Shown piece by piece: positions 27,240-36,412 of a stretch of DNA of 64,000 nucleotides. The stretch lies in assembly GCA_016935985.1 (NCBI GenBank), contig JAFGPW010000004.1, forward strand, positions 1 to 64,000. Direction: 5' to 3'. Positions within the stretch are counted from its first letter, which is position 1, and each line of letters opens with the position of its first letter. A program made the position numbers and the translations under genes. This DNA is from Candidatus Woesearchaeota archaeon (GTDB taxonomy: Archaea > Nanobdellota > Nanobdellia > Woesearchaeales > JAFGPW01). The notes under the pieces are model-generated. The model saw only the letters and a program-made list of their open reading frames with translations, was not told the origin of the DNA and ran no database searches.

Positions 27240-29752
27240 GGGCGCTCATCCCGGTCCTGCTCCTCCTGCTCGTCGCAGGGACGGCTGCGGCGCAGGGAAC
27301 GCTCGAGTTCGACGGCTGGCTCTATTCCGATGAGAGCGTGACAATCGACAAACGCCTCTTTCTTGTCACCATCCAGCCGGGAGGGATCGAGGTCATCATG
27401 CAGATAGACCGCGACTTCGGGATCATCGGGCTCGGCGACTGCGAGACCACCGAATCGATGCGGATATGCTACGCCGACTCGGACCGGGACCTCGACACCG
27501 GCGACCGCAGGGCCCGGCTGAAGATCTACTCGCTCTCGCCTGAGCTCGAGATCGCGCGGTCGGTCGGCGGCGGCACCCTCGTGGTCGACCAGGAGTACGA
27601 GGTGAGCGTGAACCTCTCGAACACCGGCGAGGCGACGGCGCGAAGCGTCGCCTACGAGGACGGCTTCCCGGACTCAATCGAGATCGCCGACTGCGACCGC
27701 TGCACCGCCGACGGCGGCACGGTCGCCTGGACCGGCTCGCTCAAGGCGGGCGAGACGCACGAGATGACGTACACGATCGTGCCCCGCGAGCCCGTCGACC
27801 AGGACCTCCGGGCGATGGCGACCTATTCCGACGGCGAGACGACGATGACTGAGTACTCCTCCACGCTCACCTTCGAGGCGCGGCCGGCGATCCTCGCCGA
27901 GTACGGCATCAACGCCACCGAGATCGACGCCGGCGGGTCGGTCAGGATCGATATCAACCTCACCAACGTCGGCGAGCGGGACGCGACGGTTGGCGAACTC
28001 GCGCTCCTCGTGCCCGACGGGCTCAAGCTGCTCGGGCAGTCGAGCGCCTTCGAGGCGGTCGGCTCCTCAAAGCTCGTCTGGTCGGGCGACCTCAGAGCGG
28101 GGACGACGCGCCGGCTCTACGCCGAGTTCAGCGCGACGGTGGTGGGATCGAGCGACCTCATCATCGAGGGGTCGTACATCGTCGGCAACCGGAAGCGGTC
28201 GATCGTCGGGCGCATCGGCACCGTCGAGGCTGAGGCGCGCGGCCTCATGCTCCACTCCACCTTCGACAACGACCTCACGCTCGAGTCCGGCCAGCTGCAG
28301 CAGGTGGCGGTGAACCTCCAGAACCTCGATGACATCGGCTACCGGGACGTCCGGGTGACGTTCGACACGACGCTCGCCGACATCTCGCCGATCTACCTCG
28401 CCTCGATCGGGGCCGGCGAGTACCGCCGGCTCGCCCGGTTCGACGTCGCGATGCCCGCCGTCAACGCGACCAGGGTCTACGACGTCGCCATGAACCTCAC
28501 GTACGAGACCTTGTACGGCGAGCTCTATACCGACGGGACCGAGGCCTCGGTCACCGTCGAGCCGATCAGGGGCATCGGCATCCTCCACAGCATCAGCCCC
28601 GCGACTGCCGAGTCAGGCGAAGAGGTCGGTGTCGAGGTGCGGCTCACCAACAACCGCCGGCAGGACGTCTCAACGGTATCGGCCGAGGACGTCTTCTCGA
28701 GAGATCTCTACCTCGAGGGCGTCTCGGAGAAAGTGATCCGCATGCTCCCCGACGGGCAGGAGGTGACCGCGTACGCCTACACGATCACCGCGCCGGACGT
28801 CGGCGAACGGATGAAGGTGAACATCACGACGCTCGTCTCCTACACGGAGAACGGGACCGAGTACCGCTTCAACAGGACCTCATCGTTCCTCGTCGAGCCG
28901 AAAGACCTCGCGCTCGATATCGTGCGGACGCCTGACGTCACCACCGTCTTCGCGGGCCAGCTCGTCACCGTTGATTACCTGCTGACCAACAATGAGGAGG
29001 AGTCGCTCTTCGGCATCGTGATCACGTACCCGAAGGACCGCCTGCTCGACAGCGTCGGCGCCGCGGGCTACGCGGTGTCGCGCATCGACCCCGGCGAGTC
29101 GCTCCGCTTCGACAACATCCAGATGGTTCGGCCTAAGGCTGCCGGCACGGTCAGGATCGGGAAGTCCGCGCTCTCCTTCACCGACGCGCTCGGCCACGCA
29201 TACCGGGTGAACGCGTCAGAGGACGCGCTCAGCGTCGCCTCGGGCTTCATCCAGGGCCCCGCGCTCCTGCTCACCAGGAACGTCTCGGTCGCAGGGCGCA
29301 CCGTCGCCATCGGCCTTGCCGTCGAGAACGTGGGAAGCGAGCCCGTGTCAGCGCAGGTCAGCGACCTCGGCGAGAGCTGGAGCGTCTCGCTCGGAAGGGG
29401 CCAGGAGAAGCGCTTCGCCTACAACCACACCCCCTCGTCGTGGGGGAACCTGACTCTCCCTCCCGCGCAGGCCGCCTACACCTATTTCAACCGCACCTTC
29501 TACGCCTATTCGGGCGAGGACCGTGTCGGGATCGCAGCGCCCGCCGCTCCTGCTACCGAGCCGGCTGCAGGGATCCTGCCGGACAGGGAAGAGGGAGGGG
29601 AGGGGCAGGAAGAGACGCTCCTACCGCCTGAGGGCGATGAGCGGACGATAGCACCGGCCCAGGACATGCGCGCGCCGCCGCAGGAGGAGCGGAAGAACCC
29701 CCTTAGTACTATCATCGAGTTTATAAAAAAGCTTATATTCGGCGAGGACTGA
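27236..29752 (+). CDS. Secreted protein with repeated CARDB/COG1361-like domains (838 aa)
   Basis: Signal peptide; repeats of VSVNLSNTGEATARSV, VRIDINLTNVGERDATVGEL, VAVNLQNLDDIGYRDV, VEVRLTNNRRQDVSTV, VDYLLTNNEEESLF. Confidence 0.75.
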   Translation: MRALIPVLLLLLVAGTAAAQGTLEFDGWLYSDESVTIDKRLFLVTIQPGGIEVIMQIDRDFGIIGLGDCETTESMRICYADSDRDLDTGDRRARLKIYSLSPELEIARSVGGGTLVVDQEYEVSVNLSNTGEATARSVAYEDGFPDSIEIADCDRCTADGGTVAWTGSLKAGETHEMTYTIVPREPVDQDLRAMATYSDGETTMTEYSSTLTFEARPAILAEYGINATEIDAGGSVRIDINLTNVGERDATVGELALLVPDGLKLLGQSSAFEAVGSSKLVWSGDLRAGTTRRLYAEFSATVVGSSDLIIEGSYIVGNRKRSIVGRIGTVEAEARGLMLHSTFDNDLTLESGQLQQVAVNLQNLDDIGYRDVRVTFDTTLADISPIYLASIGAGEYRRLARFDVAMPAVNATRVYDVAMNLTYETLYGELYTDGTEASVTVEPIRGIGILHSISPATAESGEEVGVEVRLTNNRRQDVSTVSAEDVFSRDLYLEGVSEKVIRMLPDGQEVTAYAYTITAPDVGERMKVNITTLVSYTENGTEYRFNRTSSFLVEPKDLALDIVRTPDVTTVFAGQLVTVDYLLTNNEEESLFGIVITYPKDRLLDSVGAAGYAVSRIDPGESLRFDNIQMVRPKAAGTVRIGKSALSFTDALGHAYRVNASEDALSVASGFIQGPALLLTRNVSVAGRTVAIGLAVENVGSEPVSAQVSDLGESWSVSLGRGQEKRFAYNHTPSSWGNLTLPPAQAAYTYFNRTFYAYSGEDRVGIAAPAAPATEPAAGILPDREEGGEGQEETLLPPEGDERTIAPAQDMRAPPQEERKNPLSTIIEFIKKLIFGED

Positions 29753-29767
29753 GCGGAAGGCGGGACG

Positions 29768-30172
29768 ATGGGGATATTCGACAGGCTGATGTTCTGGAAG
29801 AAGGATGACGGGCTCGGCGACATGCCGGGGCTCGACACGCCCGTAGGCCACGACCTCGGGCTCCCCGACGCCGGCGCCGACCCGATGGGGCAGCAGCAGA
29901 ACCTCGGGATGCCGACCCAGGACGACAGCTTCGGCGCCGATGCGGGGCCGTCACGGCCCGGCTCGTTCTCGTCATCGTCCTATTCGCAGCCGTCGTACGG
30001 GCACTCGCAGGCAGGGAGCTCGTCGCACGAGATCATCGTGGGCAAGGAGATCGAGATCATCTCGAGCAAGCTCGACGCGATTAGGGTGTCGATCGAGTCC
30101 ATCAACCAGCGGCTGTCCAACATCGAGCGCATCGCGTCGGGAGAGCAGTCCAAGCGCGACCGGTATTGGTAG
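29768..30172 (+). CDS. Small hypothetical protein, Ser/Gly/Gln-rich linker with C-terminal helix
   Basis: MGIFDRLMFWKKDDG...IEIISSKLDAIRVSIESINQRLSNIERI. Confidence 0.55.
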   Translation: MGIFDRLMFWKKDDGLGDMPGLDTPVGHDLGLPDAGADPMGQQQNLGMPTQDDSFGADAGPSRPGSFSSSSYSQPSYGHSQAGSSSHEIIVGKEIEIISSKLDAIRVSIESINQRLSNIERIASGEQSKRDRYW

Positions 30173-30209
30173 GGATAGGTTTATAATGTCCCTCGGCCTC
30201 TCGGGCATC

Positions 30210-30698
30210 ATGGCACGACGCACGCGACCCGGCATCGCCGCGTTTTTCTCAATCAGGCGCAACCGGCTGTTCGTCGCCGTCGCCGCAGGGACGTTCCTCC
30301 TCGACGCCCTCGTCAAGCAGCTCGTGCGGTCGTTCCTCTCTGTCGGCGAGGACCTTGTCGTGATCCCTGGCCTCTTCGCGTTGACAAGGTTCGAGAACAC
30401 AGGCGCGAGCTTCTCCATCCTCGAGGGATGGACACCCTTCCTCGCGGTCTTCTCGGTCCTGATCGGCGTAGGGATCATCCATTATTATGCGCGCATCCCG
30501 GGACGGCTCAGGACCCCGTTCGCGCTCGTGCTCGGAGGCACCGCGGGGAACCTCATCGACCGGGTGGCGTTCGGGACGATCACCGACATGTTCGCCTTCA
30601 AGCTGGGAGGGGTGGGCATGCCGATCTTCAATGTGGCCGACATCGCGGTCTTCGTCGGCGGCGCCGCGATACTCCTCTACCTCATCAGGGCGAGATGA
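30210..30698 (+). CDS. lspA: Lipoprotein signal peptidase II (LspA-like)
   Basis: NTGASFSIL, LGGTAGNLIDRVAFGTITDMF, FNVADIAVFVGGAAILLY: both catalytic Asp motifs; TATA box at about 30177-30187. Confidence 0.9.
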   Translation: MARRTRPGIAAFFSIRRNRLFVAVAAGTFLLDALVKQLVRSFLSVGEDLVVIPGLFALTRFENTGASFSILEGWTPFLAVFSVLIGVGIIHYYARIPGRLRTPFALVLGGTAGNLIDRVAFGTITDMFAFKLGGVGMPIFNVADIAVFVGGAAILLYLIRAR

Positions 30699-30717
30699 GA
30701 GAACTCGTGCGGAGCCG

Positions 30718-31275
30718 TCACTTCTTCCGCGATCGCCGCTTGGCCGGCGCGCGCTTCGCCGGCGCCTTCTGGGGCTTCTTCGTCGGTTTCCGCTTCGCCG
30801 GAGCCGGCTTGTTCGCCGCCTTCTTCTCTTCGGCCCGCTGCTCCTTTATCTCGTCGATGATCCGCTGCGCCTCCTCCAGCGGCCGGAGGTCGTGGATGAC
30901 CTTCTCGGTCTTGTAGGAGGCGAGCGTCCGGCGCTCGCGCTTGAAGGCATCCACGCGGTTGATCGCATGGACGAACCCCCAGACATTCACCACGGTCGCG
31001 ATGATCAGGAGCCCTGACTTCGGGGAGGAGATGGTGTAGAGGAAGATGGTGTTGACGAGGTTCACGCCGAAGAATATCTCGGCGAGCATCCAGGACCAGA
31101 CCTTCCTGCGGCTGATCGCGTAGAGCGCCACCGCCGCGAGGACCAGGAAGCAGAGCACGAGGAAGAGCTCGCGCACGAACGTCCCTGCCGGCAGGCCCGC
31201 CATGACGGCGAGGACCGAGATGAAGTTGATGACGATAAGGACCAATACCAGGAGATATGACTGTTCCATCCCCAT
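30718..31275 (-). CDS. Hypothetical four-TM protein with Lys/Pro/Ala-rich basic tail
   Basis: TM segments then KKAANKPAPAKRKPTKKPQKAPAKRAPAKRRSRKK. Confidence 0.6.
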   Translation of the reverse strand: MGMEQSYLLVLVLIVINFISVLAVMAGLPAGTFVRELFLVLCFLVLAAVALYAISRRKVWSWMLAEIFFGVNLVNTIFLYTISSPKSGLLIIATVVNVWGFVHAINRVDAFKRERRTLASYKTEKVIHDLRPLEEAQRIIDEIKEQRAEEKKAANKPAPAKRKPTKKPQKAPAKRAPAKRRSRKK

Positions 31276-31356
31276 ACCACCTCCGATGGGCTGGGTGGAC
31301 TGACGGCATGCTACTATTTAAATTTTTTTATTCTGGAGTGGTAAAATAGGATGATG

Positions 31357-31701
31357 TCAGAACTCGTCGAGGTCCATGAGGCTGGTGAGGTAACCCTTCT
31401 TCTCCAGGAAATCCACCTGGTTCTTGCGGTACTTGAAGATGACGTCGCCCTTCTCGTCGCCGGAGAGCTCCCAGGGCTCGATGAGCACGATGTCGCCCTC
31501 GCGCACCCACAGGCGCCGCTTCAGCCGTCCCGGGATGCGGCAGTTGCGGGTCTTGCCGTCCATGCAGCGCACGATGACGCGCGAGCCGCCGACCCTGCGC
31601 TCGAGGATGCCGAAGGTCTGGCTGCCCCGCGGGAGCTTGACCCGGGATATCTCCTCCTGGATCTCCTGCTGGCGCGCCGCTGCTTCCTTTTTCTTGGACA
31701 T
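31357..31701 (-). CDS. eif1A: Translation initiation factor 1A
   Basis: TFGILERRVGGSRVIVRCMDGKTRNCRIPGRLKRRLWVREGDIVLIEPWELSGDEKGDVIFKY. Confidence 0.96.
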   Translation of the reverse strand: MSKKKEAAARQQEIQEEISRVKLPRGSQTFGILERRVGGSRVIVRCMDGKTRNCRIPGRLKRRLWVREGDIVLIEPWELSGDEKGDVIFKYRKNQVDFLEKKGYLTSLMDLDEF

Positions 31702-31813
31702 CGACGCCCACAAACCCGGCTCGGTATATAAATCTTTGCCAGCCTCTCCCCACCAAAAGCTATAAATAAGCAGGAAGGGAAGGTACCTCCCGGAAAAGAG
31801 GTGCCATGTCCGA

Positions 31814-33904
31814 ATGCCGAGAGATCTCCTGCTGGTGCTGATCCTCGTCCTCTTCGTGCCTGCGGGATTCGCCTGCGAGCGCCATGCCGACTGCCCGGCC
31901 CCGCGCTGCGCGGGCGCGGTCTCCTACTGCCATCAGGGCACCTGCTCCCAGACCGCCTGCATAGTCGAGGAGCCTACGGGAACCAGCGAGGTGCCGAGCT
32001 TCAAGGAATCGCTCGCGCCGTACGAGCGGGCGATAAACTTCTCCAAGCCCCAGGACTACGACACTGCGGAGAAGACCTTCCTCGAAGCGGTGGGCATCGG
32101 CGGGATCATCGGCAACCTCTTCAAGACGATAATCATCGTCGCGGTGACGCTGCTCGTCGTCTTCATCCTGATATTCGCGAGGGAGCGCTCGTGGCACCTC
32201 TTCGCCGCGATCCTCGCGATCCTTGTCGTCGCGATCGTCCTCATCGGCCTGCTCGCGGCGGCGGGCATCGACGCGATTAACGCGCTCAACCCCTTCAGGC
32301 CCCACTCTTGGGACGAGACCGGGATCAACGAGTTCCGGCTGCCGGCATCGAGCGAGAGCTATTCGCTCCAGCCCCAGCGGCGGTGGCTCTCCTTCCAGGA
32401 GCGGCAGCTGCTCTCCGAGGATGTGGTGCAGGCGTACGAGTACAAGGGCCTCACCTCGGGGGATGATCCCTTCTCGGTGATGGTCCTCGAGTTCGCCGAC
32501 CGCGCGAAGGTCGCCGGCTTCTCCCAGCCGTGGCTGCGCCAGACCGACGACATCAAGACGGTGCGCGGCGAGGAGGTCTACCTCGGACCGGTGAGCCGGG
32601 AGGGCTTCACGGTCTCGAAGTGGGACGAGGACCGGTTCGTCTTCGTGGTGGTCGCGCCTCGGGATGACGTGCAGGGGATATCCGGCCTGATGGTCAGCAG
32701 GTATCCTGCGGCGGCGACCCCGAACGTCATCCCGGTATCCGACAGCGCGCCGCCCGCGATCGCCTATTTCGGGCCGGTCGGCTACTCGCGGGAGCGCGAC
32801 ATCAGGTTCACGGTGATCGACGGCATCGCCGGCGTGCGTCTCGAGTCCATAACGCTCGACCCGTTCGGCGGCTTCTCGCCCGTCCGCGACTGCAGGGTGC
32901 TCTCCGAGACGCGCGGACGGCCGCGGGAGGTCGGGTGCTCCTACACGCTCGGGGACGGGCAGGAGGGCGCGTACACGGTCACGGTCTCCGCGTCGGACAC
33001 CGCGAACAACATCGGCACGTTCTCGACCGGCATGGTCTTCGACGTGGGGCTGCCCGACCTCCTGCGGCTGGTGCCTTCGGATCGGTATACTGGTTTGAAC
33101 CACGTCGAGCTCTCGATCAGCGACGCGCTCTCGCCCTTCGACGCTGATAATCTCAGCATCGATCTCGACGGCGAGGCGCTCCCGCGCGGGGGCTGCTCCT
33201 CCTCAGGAAGCGGCCTCTCCTGCGCGTACGACGGCGTGCTCGTCGAGGGCGAGAACCATCTCTCGGTCAGCATCCCTGACCTGGCAGGGAACACCCTCTC
33301 GTATTCGCGGACGATCGTCCTTGACAGCGCGCCGCCCCGGCTGCGCCTGCTCTCGCCCTCGTCGCAGCTGATCACCAGCACGACGGCGATCGTGTTCGAG
33401 GCGGCCGACGACGGCGCCGGCATCAATCTCGCGACCGTGCTCGTCGACGACCAGCCGTTCGACCGTGAGGAGCGGTGCGCCGATGTGGAGGGCGGCTACC
33501 GATGCGGGTTCGATTTCGGGACCTTGCCGCAGGGGAAGAGCACGGTGATGATCGAGGCGGCCGACCTCGCGGGGAACATCGGCAGGGATTTCTTCCTCGT
33601 CTTCCACGATTCGGTCGCTCCGGTGCTCACCATGCTGAGCGCGTTCGAGGCGGGCTTCCTCGAGGATGAGGAGAGTATCCTGATAGCGTTCGAGGTCGCT
33701 GACGATTACGCGGGAGTCGTCCTCGATTCTGTCGGGGTGAACACCCTCGGGTTCGATGCGGCTGAGGACTGCGCCCTGATCGATACGGTCGTCAGCTGCG
33801 CGTTCTACGCGTCCGCCGCGTCCCTTTCCGATGCCGGCGAGCTCCGGATCTCAGCCATGGACGGCGCAGGGAACACGGAGACGTTCTCGATGCGGCTGCA
33901 CTAG
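31814..33904 (+). CDS. Secreted Ig-like/bacterial-Ig-type surface protein (696 aa) with TM helices near N-term
   Basis: Signal peptide, Cys-rich CERHADCPAPRC, two TM helices, then repeated VSASDTANNIGTFS / SIPDLAGNTLSYSRTIVLDSAPP / EAADLAGNIGRDFFLVFHDSVAP. Confidence 0.7.
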   Translation: MPRDLLLVLILVLFVPAGFACERHADCPAPRCAGAVSYCHQGTCSQTACIVEEPTGTSEVPSFKESLAPYERAINFSKPQDYDTAEKTFLEAVGIGGIIGNLFKTIIIVAVTLLVVFILIFARERSWHLFAAILAILVVAIVLIGLLAAAGIDAINALNPFRPHSWDETGINEFRLPASSESYSLQPQRRWLSFQERQLLSEDVVQAYEYKGLTSGDDPFSVMVLEFADRAKVAGFSQPWLRQTDDIKTVRGEEVYLGPVSREGFTVSKWDEDRFVFVVVAPRDDVQGISGLMVSRYPAAATPNVIPVSDSAPPAIAYFGPVGYSRERDIRFTVIDGIAGVRLESITLDPFGGFSPVRDCRVLSETRGRPREVGCSYTLGDGQEGAYTVTVSASDTANNIGTFSTGMVFDVGLPDLLRLVPSDRYTGLNHVELSISDALSPFDADNLSIDLDGEALPRGGCSSSGSGLSCAYDGVLVEGENHLSVSIPDLAGNTLSYSRTIVLDSAPPRLRLLSPSSQLITSTTAIVFEAADDGAGINLATVLVDDQPFDREERCADVEGGYRCGFDFGTLPQGKSTVMIEAADLAGNIGRDFFLVFHDSVAPVLTMLSAFEAGFLEDEESILIAFEVADDYAGVVLDSVGVNTLGFDAAEDCALIDTVVSCAFYASAASLSDAGELRISAMDGAGNTETFSMRLH

Positions 33905-33940
33905 AAATAAGGATAAGGAAAAGAGGAAAGAAAAAAGGAA

Positions 33941-34522
33941 TCAGTTCTTCCTCTTGCGGTACGCGACGAACCCTGCCGCTCCGAGGAGCGCGAGCCCGGC
34001 GCCCATGGTGCCGAACTCGGGGATCTCGTTCTCGCCGTCATCGAAGCAGACGGTGATGTGGCTGATCCCTGCGATGTTGCCGCCGTTGTTGACCGGCGGG
34101 TGCAGGCCGTAGTCGCTCGTCGCCTCGGGGTCGTACTCGTAGACGTTGGCGTTGTCGCCGCCCTTGGCGATGACCGCGCTGATGCCGATGTCAGACGACC
34201 AGTCGAAATAGGTCTCGTCGCCGGTGGAGACCAAGAAGGTCCCGTGGCCGTCGAGGTCCCAGTCGCCGTCGTAGGTCCAGGTGCCGACATAGTCGTCAGG
34301 CTCCTCAATCTTTACCTCGTTGTCATAGCCGAGGTCGGCGCAGGTCGGGTTGCCCGCGACGAAGTGCTCGCAGTCCGGGTCAGCCATGTCGATGTCGCCG
34401 TCGAGATCGTTGTCGATCCCGTCCCAGCACTTCTCGAGGCCTGGCGCAGCCACCGGGGTGGCGAACGCCATCGGCAGCGCGAGCAGCATGAGTGAGAGTA
34501 TGAGCGTGATGGTCTTGTTCAT
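33941..34522 (-). CDS. Secreted protein with C-terminal PEFGTMGA sorting-like tag
   Basis: Signal peptide; ...NEIPEFGTMGAGLALLGAAGFVAYRKRKN at C-terminus; KCWDGIDNDLDGDIDMADPDC. Confidence 0.8.
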   Translation of the reverse strand: MNKTITLILSLMLLALPMAFATPVAAPGLEKCWDGIDNDLDGDIDMADPDCEHFVAGNPTCADLGYDNEVKIEEPDDYVGTWTYDGDWDLDGHGTFLVSTGDETYFDWSSDIGISAVIAKGGDNANVYEYDPEATSDYGLHPPVNNGGNIAGISHITVCFDDGENEIPEFGTMGAGLALLGAAGFVAYRKRKN

Positions 34523-34566
34523 GGGTTTCGCCTTCCTCTTTACTCTACTTCAGGTTCACCCCTTTT

Positions 34567-34596
34567 ATTGAAAAAAAATGAGATAAAAAAAAGTGG
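34567..34596 (-). terminator. T-tract terminator downstream of 34606 gene
   Basis: Minus strand CCACTTTTTTTTATCTCATTTTTTTTCAAT. Confidence 0.5.
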
Positions 34597-34605
34597 AAGA
34601 AGAGC

Positions 34606-35376
34606 TTAGTTCTTCTTCTTGCGGTACGCGACATAACCGGCAGCACCGAGGAGCGCGAGAGCAGCACCGACAGTGGTGAACTCAGGGAGGTAATCCCAAT
34701 CGAATCCGTTCAGCTCAAGGATGTCGTTGCCGCAGGTCTGCGTGATGTGCCAGTCGCTGATGTCCTGGAATTGGGGCGTGCCGAGAAGGCCCTTATTGGC
34801 CTCGATCTCAACCACATAGGTGTTGTGGCTGTTGTCAGCACCCGCCTTGAACAGGGTGTAGACAAGGTCAGCAGTGCCAGTCCATACGCTGTCACTGCCA
34901 TCGCAGGTGAAATCAGCTTCCGGATCCCTGTCCGCAAACGCAGCGGTCCAGACAGGCAGGTAACAGACCTTGCCAGCGTCCGCGCCGCGCAGCTTGATGC
35001 CGTACTCGTATCCCTGGTCGCCCCATTCCGGGTCATTGTCCAGGTCAAGCGCGAGGGCATTCATGTAATAGCCGCTCACGCCGCTCGAACCGAGGGACGT
35101 GACGATGGCGAAGTACGCATAGCCGCCGAAATCGTCGAAGTAGAGGGCCTCGAGATCGAAGGGCTCACCGCCGATAGGCATAGAACCCGGGCCCGCAGGC
35201 CAATCATCCTCTATGTAATCTATATCAGGGTCTGCCGGGACGAAGTCGCTCGCGTGATAGGTACCATCGCTGAACGGATCAACTCCCCAATCGGAAAGAT
35301 CACCGTCGATGGTGTACGCTGAGACTACGCCTACCAGAAGCAGAAACGCCGCAACAAATGATATCATTTTCTTCAT
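34606..35376 (-). CDS. Secreted protein with C-terminal PEFTTVGA sorting-like tag
   Basis: Signal peptide MKKMISFVAAFLLLVGVVSA; C-term LPEFTTVGAALALLGAAGYVAYRKKKN. Confidence 0.85.
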   Translation of the reverse strand: MKKMISFVAAFLLLVGVVSAYTIDGDLSDWGVDPFSDGTYHASDFVPADPDIDYIEDDWPAGPGSMPIGGEPFDLEALYFDDFGGYAYFAIVTSLGSSGVSGYYMNALALDLDNDPEWGDQGYEYGIKLRGADAGKVCYLPVWTAAFADRDPEADFTCDGSDSVWTGTADLVYTLFKAGADNSHNTYVVEIEANKGLLGTPQFQDISDWHITQTCGNDILELNGFDWDYLPEFTTVGAALALLGAAGYVAYRKKKN

Positions 35377-35707
35377 GGTGGTCGACCTCCAAAACGTTTT
35401 GGTTGGTTTCTCCTGTGAGAGTAGGAGTGTGATGTGTGTATGGCCCCCAACGGCCGTATCTAGTCTGTTTATATGATTTATGGAAGCTGGTTCATTAACT
35501 TATATTTAAATGTTTCGATTATGTTATTACTTATCAGTGGATACTTATTGAACCGACTTTGGAGCACCACAGCATGTATGGTTCTCCTCGATTGTTCCCC
35601 CCCAAGCTGACGCTTGACGCGTCATATCTGTCTACGAGTTAAGGGTGGTACCTGCTTATATATATAAATGTTTGGGTATCCGGTTTAAAATAGGGTATAT
35701 TAACGAA

Positions 35708-36304
35708 TTACCAGAACATCCAGCTGCCGGTGGCGATGACATAGGCCGCGAGGCAGAGGTTCGCCGCCGCGTGCGCGTTGATGACCCCGTTCATGTCTTT
35801 CCGCAGGTACCAGACCAGGTTGAGGAGGAACCCTGCGACAAGGCCGGGGAGCCACTGGGCGTGCGAAAGCCCGAAGAAGAGGATGGTGAAGACGAAGGAG
35901 ACGAGCGTGAAGGTGCCCATCCTCACCTTCTCCCACCGGTACGGGTCGATCAGGTACCGCATCAGGAACCCGCGGACGAAGAACTCCTCGACGATCGGCA
36001 CGAGCAGCACCGCGCCGAGGGCGCGAAGGAGCATGGCGAACACCGAGTCCGGCACGAAGCCGCTCGCGAACGCCGGCGGGTAGGCGCCGTCGAGCACGAT
36101 CCAGAAGAGGAAGATCATGATGCCGATGAAGACCGCGAACGGGTCGAGCCTGTAATCGAACTGGTAGTGCTTCCGGTACGCGAGCACCGCGATGAGGGTC
36201 GCCGCGACCTTGATCGCGTACGCCCAGGTGTCGTCCGCGCCGAGCGCCTTCGCGAGCGGGGATGAGAAGACATAGACGATGAACGGGACGAGGTACTGTT
36301 TCAT
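35708..36304 (-). CDS. CPBP/CAAX-type intramembrane protease, resembles PEP-CTERM-associated CAAX protease-related proteins
   Basis: EEFFVRGFLMRY, FFGLSHAQWLPGL, NAHAAAN: Glu-Glu...Arg / His / His CPBP motifs; multi-TM. Confidence 0.78.
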   Translation of the reverse strand: MKQYLVPFIVYVFSSPLAKALGADDTWAYAIKVAATLIAVLAYRKHYQFDYRLDPFAVFIGIMIFLFWIVLDGAYPPAFASGFVPDSVFAMLLRALGAVLLVPIVEEFFVRGFLMRYLIDPYRWEKVRMGTFTLVSFVFTILFFGLSHAQWLPGLVAGFLLNLVWYLRKDMNGVINAHAAANLCLAAYVIATGSWMFW

Positions 36305-36412
36305 TGTCGGCGGGTCCGGGGCTGTGCCAGTCACTATATATTCCTTTCGGAAACAGGGGATTGACGACGCTTCACAAGTTTTTTAAATGCCGGCTGGCTT
36401 GCCGCGCCCATC

